This document shows, one piece after another, positions 22,234-33,200 of a stretch of 64,000 bases of DNA. The DNA lies in NCBI GenBank assembly GCA_009193035.1, contig SWDT01000248.1, forward strand, positions 203,352 through 267,351. Reading direction: 5' to 3'. The notes below the pieces were generated by a model. It did no database searches, was not told where the DNA came from, and saw nothing but the letters and a program-made list of their open reading frames with translations. The first letter of the stretch is position 1. Each line of letters opens with the position of its first letter. Made by a program: the position numbers and the translations under genes. The DNA comes from Halicephalobus mephisto (lineage: Eukaryota; Nematoda; Chromadorea; Rhabditida; Panagrolaimidae).

Positions 22234-24370
22234 ATATCAATTATCTTCTACAACCAATATTATGACGATAAAAAGCAAAAACAAATAAAAAATTGCACAA
22301 AATCGGGAAATAAGAAAGAAAAGAATCTTATGAGTCAACGTGGCAAGTGTCCATATCAAACTCAGCGATCTCCACACACAATTCCCTTCAAGAACATTCC
22401 CCACCTTCTTCTCCGTAAAATAAATTAAGTTGTTTTGTTCAACGTTGGAAATTTATATAAAAATTTCACTTTTTTACGATATAAACTAAAAAGAAGGAAT
22501 ATCGCGCGTGTGTGGTTGACAAACATTCCAATTCGTGTGTCATGCTTCTGCAGTCCACAAGTCGCCAAAGAAACACTTATCGTCAAGGAAAAACTAACCG
22601 GGAAAACTAAAGCCATTCCAGAAATGGTGAATAGTTATGTTTGGCAATATACGTCAACGACAAGCACGTGAAAACCATTTTTGTCCTTATTTTTCCGCGC
22701 AAAAAAACAGACATTTTTTCCATTTTTATTTTATATCAATAAACACTATTATTTCGCAATACATATACATGTATTGTAGTGTAGTCCTTTACCGTGATTA
22801 AACTCGATGGTATTTATCCATGAGCTTTATTTAATCCAGATGTCCTGATGTTTTATTTTTCACATTGCTCTTTTTCCGGGATTTGTTCGGTGTTTTTCCT
22901 GTTTTTTCTCGTTCCAAAATTACCATTGTAAAAATTTCCAGAATTTTCTAATATTTTGTAAAAAATTCAAATTTATATATGAAGTTAGAATTTCAAATGT
23001 TTGCAAAATTTATGGCGAGATAATTTCGCGAAAATTTCTATTTTTTTAATACTGTAATTTCAGTATTTTTCAAAGTCTAAAAATCCATATATGAAATTTT
23101 AGATTTTTATAGATTTTTTTCAGAATTCGTGTTGAGATAATTTCGCGGATTTTTTTGTTTATAATAATGTAATTTCAGTGTTTTTCAAAGTCTAAAAATC
23201 CATATATTAAATTTCAGATTTTTATAGATTTTTTTCAGAATTCGTGTTAAGATAATTTCGCGGATTTTTTTATAATATAATTTCAGAATCTTAGAATCTG
23301 GAGGAAATTTAAAAATCCATAAATGAAATTTCAGATTTTTTTTCGAATTCGTGTTGAAATAGTTTCGAAAATTTTTTTGTTTATAATAATGTAATTTTAG
23401 AATTTCCTAGAACCCATTTGAAAACCTTAAAATCGATATATGATGACAAAATTTCCAAAATTCGTATTGGAAAATCCCGTAAAAATTTTATTTTAGATTT
23501 TTATAATGATGCAATTTTAGAATTTTTCAGAACTCAATGAGAAAATTTAAAATTGATATAAAAAATCGAATTTTTTTTGACTTTTTTGAAAATTCTAGAA
23601 TTTTGCAAAAATTTTGTTTTTATAATTTTTAATACAATGTTGGACTACAATTACTGATTAGGACTATATGTAGATCTTTTTCAATATTTTTATTCATAAT
23701 CATTTTTAAATCTTTATAATAATTTTAAAGTTTTTTACTTATTTTTAAAACTTATATTTATATTTTTAAAAATATTTTTACTCATAGTTTTTTAAACTTT
23801 TTAAATTCGTAATAATTTTGAAATATTTTATTTATAATAGTTTTAAAATACTCTTATTCATCGTAATTTTGAAATTTTTATTTGTAATGATTTTTAAAAT
23901 TTTTTATTTGTAATAATTTAAGAAGTTTTTTTTTGTAACAATTTAAGAAATTTTTTATTTGTAATGATTTAAGAAGTTTTTTTTGTAACAATTTAAGAAA
24001 TTTTTTATTTGTAATGATTTAAGAAGTTTTTTTTGTAACAATTTAAGAAATTTTTTATTTGTGATAATTTTAAAGTATTTCTCTACATTTTTGAATAACT
24101 TTTTATGGGATCCAGTTGTACTTTGTCCTGCTCTTTATAACTCGTTTTCCGGAACTCGTCCAATTGTTTTTTGTGATTATATTTTTGATTAAAAAACTAC
24201 TTTTCCGACTAGAACATTTCACGACGATTTTTTGTCTTTACATCAAGACATGATGAATCATTCAAAACAGAAAAATGAGCTCGAGAACGTTTCAATTTTG
24301 CGTGGATTTTTTTATTTTTATTTTTTATTTTTTTATTTCAGATCTGTACAGTATCCACATATGAGATCAA
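22234..24370. other. Divergent intergenic region between OSBP (-) and DAGL (+)
   Basis: About 22290-22700 is moderately GC-rich and probably holds the OSBP promoter; it includes a CACGTG E-box at about 22664. From 22930 to 23620 it carries diverged copies of a unit with 'GAATTCGTGTTGAGATAATT' and 'TTCGCGGATTTTTTTG'. At 23930-24065 there are three copies of a ~55-bp unit containing 'AATTTAAGAAATTTTTTATT'. No gene is recognised. Confidence 0.55.
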
Positions 24371-27311
24371 ATGCCATCTTTGAGGGCTTTTGGAAGGCGC
24401 TGGAATATCGCCAGCGATGATTTTGTTTTTCCTGAAATCACAGAAGCTTTTGTTAGATTTTCATGGTAAATTTTTTTTAAAAAAAATTGTAAAAAAAAAA
24501 TAAATTTTAGGGTGCTAGTTACTTGTGGCATATTTGTTTTACATAATCCTTTACATTGTCCCTCAATTCGATGGCTTATTTATGTGCTGATCCTGATAGC
24601 GATTAACTTATGTTCTGCAGCTCTGTGTGTGGCGATTGCTGTGATGAGTGCCAGAGGCTCTATATTGGATACGGGTGCCAGAAAACACGTGACAACTTTG
24701 ATATACTTCAGAATACCAGTTTTATTGGCAGAATTAATTTGGACGATCGTTTCTACTGGATACGTTTTTCAAGTTTTTGGAGAAGAAGATTTCTGTTATT
24801 TCATATATGGAATGAGGATCACTGTGATTCTTGAATGGATTCTGATTATTATACTATTTGTTGGAGTGCTGCTATTCTTCAATCCTCATGGAGACAGAAG
24901 ACATGAATCCGTAGCTGTTGAAAAAAATTACTGGAGAAACCGATTATGTCTTTGCAAAGTAGGCCAAGACGTGGAATTCAGAAATGCGATAGACGATATT
25001 GCTTCTTTAATGGCTTCCTTTTTTGTTGGACATGATTTTGTTTTTTCAGATATTGTATCTGGATTATTGTTGGTAGTTCATTCGCCACATATTACGAAAA
25101 ATAATCAAGACACAGAATTATCCAAAATTCCAACACCAGATTGGATGAAATTGCCTGAAAATTTGAATTTTGTTCAAAGATATCTGGATTTTGCTTTGGC
25201 TGTATATGGTTGGCCGTCTTATATGATTAATAATTGTGGATGTGTACCATGGTATAGATTATTTAAAAAACTACAGTGGTGTTCATCATGCAGGTATTTT
25301 TAATTTTTAAAAGTAAAATATTAAAAAAAGTAGTTTTATAGATATATATTAGTAATTTCATATATGAAAATTAATTTTAGAAGGTAGATAGATGGCTTTG
25401 AATTTTATACACGTTAATCTAAAGAATTCTAGAAGTTTTAAATATGGTGTAGTTTTAAACAATTGATTGCGAAATAATAATTGTGGGAATTTTGAATTTT
25501 AGGTTACTTTGGTTTCCAAAAACATAAAATTTCGCATTAGGACTATTTTATAAAAAAGTTGATATATGGTTTTTATGATATATAAATCACTGTAGAATTG
25601 TATAATACTACGAAATAATCGTAAAGTTTAAAGTTCAGGTTACTTTGGTTTCTAAAAACTTATAAAATTTCACTTTAGGATTATTTTATAGAAATTTTAT
25701 ATGGTTTTTATAATTGTATGGTAATTTCTGCTTTTAGATGTGACAGAGTGCTGATTATTGAAGATAACTGCTGCATGTGTCATACAAGTTCATTCGTATT
25801 GGAATCAGCTCTAAATGAAACGGATTTGTTTTTCGTTTCCTTTAGAAATAGACTATATCAAACTCCCTTTGTGGTTCTGGTAGATCATCAAACACAGTCA
25901 ATTGTGATTACTATCCGTGGATCGGCTTCATTATTGGATTTAATTACTGATTTGTCTGTAAATAGTGAAAGATTTTCAGTCGATGTTGATACAGATCCGA
26001 TTCTTCGAGAAGATAGAACTTTAGACGATGGAGAAGTGAGAGTTCATAGAGGCATGTTGAATGGAGCAAGATACGTCTACAACACCATCAAAGCCAACAA
26101 GGTCTTGGATGATTTGTTTTTATTAAATCCAAATTTCAATTTGGTAGTTACTGGACATTCATTAGGAGCAGGAGTGGCTTCGTTATTGACTCTTCTTTTG
26201 AAGTAAGTTTTTGAAATTAATAACAATGGGGATAGTTGTGATTTTTGAATATATTTGGAATTTTATATGAAATTTAGATGGTTTGGATTTCATATATCTT
26301 CATCCAGAAGATTCTAGATCAAATTAGACACAGTAGAACTTGGATAAGGTAACCTTGCTATAATATATCTTTTGTTATAGCATACGGTCTGAATGAGTGT
26401 GTTCGGTTAGTCTGTCTTCAAATTTACCCTCTCTATAACATATCCTTTCTTATAATATACGCTTTGGCCGGTCCCAAGGGGGTGTCTTATATCCAAGTTC
26501 TACTGTATAACTCTGAAAAATCATGAGAAACTGAAATTCCGAATACTTTGGTTTTCAGGAATTTCTTTCGGGAGTATTTTTTGTAAAAAGTTTATGAATT
26601 TTGCATTGTATGGTTGATTATGAAATAATTTTTGAAATTAAAATTGTATAGTTTTTTAAAGTTTTGAAATATAATTTTGTTTTGATTTTTAGGCAACAAT
26701 ATCCGGATGTTCGTTGTTATGCTTTTTCTCCTCCAGGATGTGTCATAAGTAAACATGGACTACAGGAAATGGAAAATCATGTTTTAAGTGTTATGCTTGG
26801 TGATGACTTAGTTCCAAGAATTAGCTACCAGTCAATATGTCGATTAAAAAATAAAATTGATCGTGAACTACATTCAACATCAAGAGCTAAATATGAAGTT
26901 TTATTAAAAGGAATATTTAAATTATTTTTTTCTACTCCATGGGAACTTCATGATAGAACGAACAATGAAGTTGAAACAAGAGATTGTAGAAGATTAATTG
27001 AAGAAGGTAATTCTCGTAATTATGGTTCTAGACAATCAGAAAATTCACCCATTATTGAAGATGATCAAGAAGGTGCTGTTATAGCGGAATCTTTTCGTGT
27101 TCAATTATTTCCTCCAGGAAAACTTGCACATTTAAATTTACTCAATGATATTATTGAACTTCGTTGGATTGAACCGAGCTTTTTATCTGATATCCAACTG
27201 ACGGGTGCTATTTTTTCGGATCATTTTCCTCATAGATTAAGAAAAATAATCAAAAAAGCAGTAGATAATAATTGTTTAATTATTAAAAATGCCACAATAG
27301 AAGCTCAATAA
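24371..27311 (+). CDS. DAGLB: sn-1-specific diacylglycerol lipase (DAGL)
   Basis: Four exons: 24371-24465, 24511-25293, 25738-26202 and 26693-27311, in phase, giving about 653 aa. The N-terminus MPSLRAFGRRWNIASDDFVF resembles the conserved DAGL start. Four hydrophobic segments follow in exon 2. The lipase domain in exons 3-4 has the nucleophile elbow VVTGHSLGAG (Ser near residue 433), the catalytic Asp in MLGDDLVPR (near 485) and the His in FSDHFPHRL (near 624), matching the Ser-Asp-His triad. A cysteine-rich stretch near the exon 2/3 join (NNCGCVPW, CCMCH) is a family feature. The enzyme releases 2-arachidonoylglycerol-type monoacylglycerols from diacylglycerol at the plasma membrane. The length fits the short DAGL-beta form without the long alpha tail. 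Alternative start: the frame at 24232 lacks this match. Confidence 0.9.
25294..25737 (+). repeat. DAGL intron 2 with two copies of a ~130-bp repeat
   Basis: Copies at about 25480-25600 and 25605-25725 share 'GGTTACTTTGGTTTC', 'AAATTTCGCATTAGGAC' and 'TATTTTATA'. A third, weaker copy is at 26535-26640 in the next intron. Confidence 0.65.
26331..26505 (+). mobile_element. MITE (175 bp) with perfect 16-bp terminal inverted repeats, in DAGL intron 3
   Basis: The left end reads CAGTAGAACTTGGATA at 26331 and the reverse complement of the right end (ending 26505) is identical over 16 bases. The right flank is TA; the left flank is CA, a likely mutated TA target duplication. The CAGTAGAAC start resembles pogo/Tigger-type mariner relatives. 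The interior carries a direct duplication of a CTATAA..ATATC..TTATA..ATACG segment and no ORF, so it is non-autonomous. Confidence 0.75.
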
Positions 27312-27357
27312 GGTTACGGTAATGGAATTTTAAAAGGCTTTAAAAATGTACTTTGTG

Positions 27358-27363
27358 AATAAA
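27358..27363 (+). terminator. Poly(A) signal AATAAA for the DAGL gene
   Basis: AATAAA lies 46 bp after the stop codon. The convergent F-box gene's stop is at 27380, so the two transcripts must overlap at their 3' ends. Confidence 0.55.
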
Positions 27364-27379
27364 AGTAACCCGAAAAATT

Positions 27380-28747
27380 TTATTTTTTTGGAAATGGTTT
27401 GGCCTGAATACTGAATCCATGAGCGGGCTCTTGATCGGGATATGTTTCTTTGCCGAAATTTACAGTAAACGTGTGAAATCCTTGAGATTCGTGAAAAACA
27501 GAAACAAAATCATCAGAAAATTGTGAAAATTCTACAGGAGAATTTCTACAAGCAAAAATAAAACCTTTTTGTGATATATCAGGACAATCTTTGAATGTAC
27601 AAGATATGTTACTAAATCCACTAAATTCATGATATTCTATCCATTTCTGAAATTAATTTTAAATTAAATGTAAAAAATTAAAATTTACTTTTAAATAAGC
27701 CGCTAATCCGAGAGTACTGACGAGACAAAGTTGCAATTGTAGAGCAGGAAAAACGTCTTCTTCGATTAATCTGGTAAATAAGTAATCTGTAATGGATAAG
27801 TATTGATGACCATTGGCCATTGATATATCGACGATATAGAGACCGTTGATGTTTTTGAGATCAAGGATATTGACATGGATGTCACTGAAAGTATCGTTAC
27901 GAGCGTTGTAAACTTTTGAAATCGTCAAATGTGACAGGGATTTTCCGCAGGATTTGATCAAAATTGACATTGCTTCTGAGGACAGACCAGACATGTCGCA
28001 TTCGCTTATGGTCAAACCGATCGGACCAAAGGAACAACATTGACGAAATTCGGAAACTAAAAAATTAACAAATTTGTCCGAAAGTGTTCCATCGGGAAAA
28101 CGCTGCAAAACCATATCATCAACGAACGATGAGGAATTCTTACTCGTAAATGGATTCTTCTGATGCTCATGTTCCTAAACAAGAACCTCAAACTTCTTTT
28201 TTTACCGATGTCTTCGTCAGTGATGTACAGACTTTGTTCCTTCCTGGGGGAATACCGTATCATGTAAATCTCATAGCACTTCAGGTCCTCGTCAAAACGA
28301 ACGCAAAAACGGTCCCACTGGAAAAATCGGGAAATTAATAGATAGAAATTGAATGTTGATATATCAGAATTAAAATTGATATATGAAAAATAAAAATTAA
28401 TTATGAAGAATGAGTATTGATATATGAAAAATAAAAATTAATTACGGAAAATGAGTAATGATATATGAAAAATAGAAATTAATTATGGAAAATGAGTAAT
28501 GATATATGAAAAATAAAAATTAATTACGGAAAATGAGTAATGATATATGAAAAATAAAACTTACATCGTACTTTGGAAAAATCCTAGAAATTTTATTGGA
28601 ATGAGTAACAACGTTCTTCAGACGGCGGTTGAGGGAACGAACGACACAGAGGGACTGGATGTCGAGGTTGGAGAAAATACTATCCAGAATCTCATTCGGG
28701 AGCTGCTCCAAGGAACTAGTGGACGGGCAATTTGTATCAAAAATCAT
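27380..28747 (-). CDS. F-box protein, nematode type
   Basis: Four minus-strand exons: 28565-28747, 28144-28317, 27689-28102 and 27380-27646. Every exon is an exact number of codons (61, 58, 138 and 89, the last including the stop), giving 345 aa. The F-box is at residues 12-50: LEQLPNEILDSIFSNLDIQS followed by LCVVRSLNRRLKNVV. It should bind a SKP1-related protein in an SCF ubiquitin ligase. The remaining 290 residues resemble the variable substrate-binding half of nematode F-box families, with leucine-rich stretches (LTISECDMSGLSSEAMSIL). I cannot assign an FTH or FBA2 domain by eye. An in-frame upstream extension with a hydrophobic stretch exists (28748-29026); the ATG at 28745-28747 is preferred because the F-box then starts normally. 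Confidence 0.8.
28318..28564 (-). repeat. F-box gene intron 1, ~45-bp tandem repeat
   Basis: About five copies of a unit with 'TGATATATGAAAAATAAAAA' and 'TTAATTACGGAAAATGAG' fill the intron between two in-phase exons. Confidence 0.7.
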
Positions 28748-30296
28748 TTTTCCAAATTCTGAAAAACATCTCACGTAAAATTCAATGGAACTAGAATAAA
28801 ACACGATAAATTCAAACAAAATAAAAAATAAAAGATAACCGAAAATAAATTTCATAGGAATTGCACGTGGATAAAAGTGCGTATCAGTGGTCAACTGGTC
28901 ATTCGAAGGATGGTCAACGTCTGTCCGTAGATGTTTTACGAACATGGACCGGTGTTTATTCGTCCGGAAATCAATAAAGAAAATCAGAAATTGATAAATA
29001 ATAAATCGAAAACACCAGAAAAACAAGAGGAACTTCGGTTAAATTCATATATAAAAAGTTTCAAAAATTTAAAACAGTTTCTTTAATTTTTAACTTTCAT
29101 ATATAACTTCCAATAAAAACGAATTTTTCAACATAAATAATTTCGAAATATATAAATTAAAAAAATAAAAAATTTTTATAAAATATTTCAAAATTCAAAC
29201 TTAAAAGTTTTTTATTTTTTATTTCGAAATATATAAATATTTAAAATAATTTCGAAAATAAATTTTTTTGAATATAAATAATTTCGAAATATATAAATTA
29301 AAAAAATAAAAAATTTTTATAAAGTATTTCGAAATGCAAACTTAGAAGTTTTTTATTTTTTATTTTTATAAAGTAAATTGTTATAAAAAAATACTTTAAT
29401 CCATTTACAGTAGTAAAATGAAAATACAGTATTTTCCTGGAAGACCATTCGATCAAGAACATTGAACTTGTCAGATTAATTAATATTTTTAACTGTGTTG
29501 TTTTTTAATCCATATTGAAATCTAAAAAGTCGACATCAAAATTAAAGTTAAAATAGGCACTTTGCCCGCAATATTCGAGTGATTTCTTCTACCTAGTTTT
29601 TATTCGAAAATTTAATTTCACTTTGATTTTGATTTCTTTATAGATTTCGCCACAGAATAAAAAGTAGATGATTATTTAGTTTAATTCTTAAAATTAAATT
29701 CATTGTTGGAACAGAAATTAAAAAAAGAAAGGTCCCGAAGCGATAGCTTGAATATCAGGGAATGTGGGATACTGTAGGACAAGAGTGAGGATTTCTGTTG
29801 TGTTAAAAATTGTTATATGGATTTTTGGACAGAAACTAAAAAAAGAAAGGACCCGAAGAGATAGCCTGAATATCAGGGAATGTGGGATACTGTAGGGCAA
29901 GAGTGAGGATATTTGTTGTATGTTAAAAATTGTTATGTAGAAGTCAGAACAAAAAACTAAACTAAAAAGAAAGGACCTGAAGCGATAGCCTGAATATCAG
30001 GGACCATAGGGTACTGTAGGACGTGAGGAGACTCGGTTGTCGTGGTGAGATTACAATAATTATTATTTGTGTCTTATTTTTAAAGTCAAGATTAGCGATA
30101 TTTTTCCTATTTCTCTCCTAACCATCTAAACTATCAAAAGATTAAAAAATATTTCAAAAATAAGTTATTTAATTTTTTATATATGAAATTTAAAAATTTT
30201 TTAACATAAAATTTGATTTTTAAAAATTAAATTTGGAAATTGAATGACTTTATTTCGAAAGGGTTACTGTACACAAAATTTTCTCCGTGATTCGAA
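28748..30296. other. Intergenic region with TACTGTAG repeat array
   Basis: About 28760-29030 is less AT-rich and is the likely F-box promoter. About 29040-29400 is a duplicated AT block. About 29715-30080 holds three ~115-bp copies of a unit with 'GCGATAGCCTGAATATCAGG' and 'GTGGGATACTGTAGGAC', the same family as in the SET intron at 2105-2330. No gene is seen. Confidence 0.65.
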
Positions 30297-33200
30297 CTAC
30301 AGTCGGGTCGGGGAACCGGCGTATTTTTCGTCGTCGGAATTCGCGGATACTGTAGCTTGATTAGGTACACTTTTCTGTAAATTGGTGTTTTGATTCTGTA
30401 AGTTGGTATTTTGATTTTGTAAATTGGTGTTTTGATTCTGTAAATTGGTGTTTTGATTCTGTAAGTTGGTGTTTTGATTCTGTAAATTGGTGTTTTGATT
30501 CTGTAAGTCGTGCGGTACTCTGTCGTCGTTGACGGTGAGAGACAACGGCCCCCGGCTGTCTGTTGTGTGGACGGAAATGGCGCTGTCCAAATCGTTGGGT
30601 CTGTAGGTCATATAACCTATTATTGTCGCCAAAATCGATACTAATTTACATACTACTGCTAAAATAATTTTTTAAATAAAAAAATAAATAAAAAAAATAA
30701 AACAAACCAACAGCCATAATTGTCCAAGAAAGTCTGTAAGGATCATGGACAAGACAAGATTGCTGCGATCCACAGACGGATTCTTGCCATTTCAAACAAG
30801 TCGTGTCTATCATCATCCCGAACAAAACGCCTCCGGGGATGAAGCCCAGTAGTCTCAAAAACGTCCAATGGACCCCGATCCCGAGGGTCCTTTGCTGGAA
30901 AGGGATGACTCTCAACATGATCTGAAATTGTTCAAAATTAATTAAATTTATTTTCGAACAAAAACCAAAAATCAAAAAATTCTTTATTTAAATTCATCTT
31001 TGCGCGCCAATTTTTGGCAAAGTGTTCAAAAAACATTCAGTCCTAAAAATTAAGAAATCAATTTTTTTAAATTTCAAATTAAATGGACTTTTTTTTATTC
31101 ATTTTTATTTTCAGGAAATTTTGCATAAAAATTGCAAATATACTTTTTCCAAAATATCTCCAGAATTGCATTGGAATTTCGGTATTATATAAACGAAAAT
31201 AATATAAAAATAAATTTGAAAAATATTATATTTTTAAATATAGTTTAATTTAAAAAATACATGAATTTAAAAATTATTTTATGGAAATTAATTTTGAAAA
31301 TATTATAAGTTTAAATAGAAGTTAAAAAATATATGAATTTAAAAATTATTTTATGTAAATTAATTTTTAAAATATTTTATTTTTAGATATACTTTAATTA
31401 ATAAAATACATGAATTTAAAAATTATTTTATGGAAATTAATTTTTAAAATATTATATTTTTAGATATACTTTAATTTAAAAAATACATGAATTTAAAAAT
31501 TATTTTATGGAAATCAATTTTGAAAATATTTTATTTTTAGATATAGTTTAATTAGTGAAATATACAGTAAACTTACTTGTTGTGAAGGAATTCCGGAGGC
31601 AAAACTGGCGACGACGGAAAAAAATAATAAAGTCAAAAAAATCCACATTCTCCATCCGCATTCCTTGGTGCAGAATCCGCTGACGATGGTGGTTTCTGAT
31701 TCTGGTGAGATCGTTGATAAAAATGCCAAAATTGAATTATTTTCATTTTTTGAATTAATACATCCACAATCGGTCCATTTATCTCCATTAGGATTTTCTA
31801 TTTTCGTTCGACATCCGGCGAAACAAGCCGAATAATAAGTGTCTCCGGTTTTGACATCACAGACAGGATTCCATTCTCTTTTGCATGTGCAATCAGCGTT
31901 ACAGCCCGAAATCAGATCCGAAACCACATTGTTATTTCTAAAAATAACTACAATAGTGAAAAAATTAAAAAAATTATTTATAAAATTATTTCAAAGCGAA
32001 CTTTTTGATCTTTTTAGAAATTACAGTATCCTAAATGAGAAGTTTTATTTTTTTTTATTTCGAAACTGATCATACTGTAGAAAAATTAATTTCTGTAAAA
32101 TGATTCTAATTTGAATTTCTAGAACTTTTTAGAAACTACAGTATCCCAAATGAGAAGTTTTATTTTTTTTATTTCGAAACTGATTATACCGAAAAAAAAT
32201 TAATTTATAAAATTATCTCAAAGCGAACTTTTTGATCTTTTTAGAAACTACAGTATCCCAAATGAGAAGTTTTATTTCTTGATTATTTCTTAATTGATCA
32301 TACTGTAGAAAAATTAATTTCTATAAAATGATCCTAATTTGAATTTCTAGAACTTTTTAGAAACTACAGTATCTTAAAAGAGTTTTATTTTTTTTATTTC
32401 AAAATTGATCATACTGTAAAAAAATAAACTTTATAAAATTACCTCGAAAGGAATTTTAGAAATTACAGTATCTTAAAAGAAAAGTTTTATTTTTTTTATT
32501 TCGTAATTGATCATACTGTAGAAAAATTAATTTCTGTAAAATGATCCTAATTTGAATTTCTAGAACTTTTTAGAAACTACAGTAACCCACTTGACGATTT
32601 CGTAATTGATTTTTTAAAATTATCTCTTTTTGGATAAATACAAAAACTTTTAAATCACGGCCACATGGGGTACTTAACCCGCTCTCTAAGGTCAGTGATT
32701 ATATATTGAAAATATTAAAACCGAAACTACAGTACTTTATCGAAAATAAATTACTGTATTTTTGAAATTCAAAATTTTTAAATTAATGAAATTTACCCAT
32801 CGGAATATCCCTTGTTGATCCCGATGAAATCCCTTGCTGGACATTGGAGCATGAAGGATGTGATCAGGATCAAGGCCAGAACATGACAGACAAGAATCAT
32901 CTTCAACATCCCCCCGACTTGGAGGTTCATCTGCCGGATAACAGCCCCTCCGATCATCACTCCTGCTGCAGCGGCGAATATCACCAAAGCTAAAAATCAC
33001 CATAATTACTGTAATCATTATAATCACCGTAATTATCGTAATCACAGTAATCACCGTAATCACTATAATCGCCATAATCACTATAATCACCATAATCACT
33101 ATAATTACCGTAATCACCGTAATCACTATAATCACCGTAATTACCATAATTACCGTAATCACAATAATTACTGTAAGTCAAGGATCCGTTTTATCGAAGT

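Noticed and set aside
22425..22671. Possible extra OSBP 5' exon (MALVFP..., minus strand)
   Set aside because: Its GTTAGT donor leaves a phase that does not fit the 22219 acceptor, so it is more likely promoter or 5'UTR.
33000..33180. CRISPR-like regular repeats
   Set aside because: The organism is eukaryotic and the units are contiguous microsatellite repeats without unique spacers.
32990..33181. Open frame of Tyr/Gly/Asp/Asn/Ser repeats (YGDYSDYGDYGN) on the minus strand
   Set aside because: It is the translation of a 9-10 bp intron microsatellite between two in-phase SLCO exons. The overlapping frame reads Ile/Val repeats equally well, and it has no start context.
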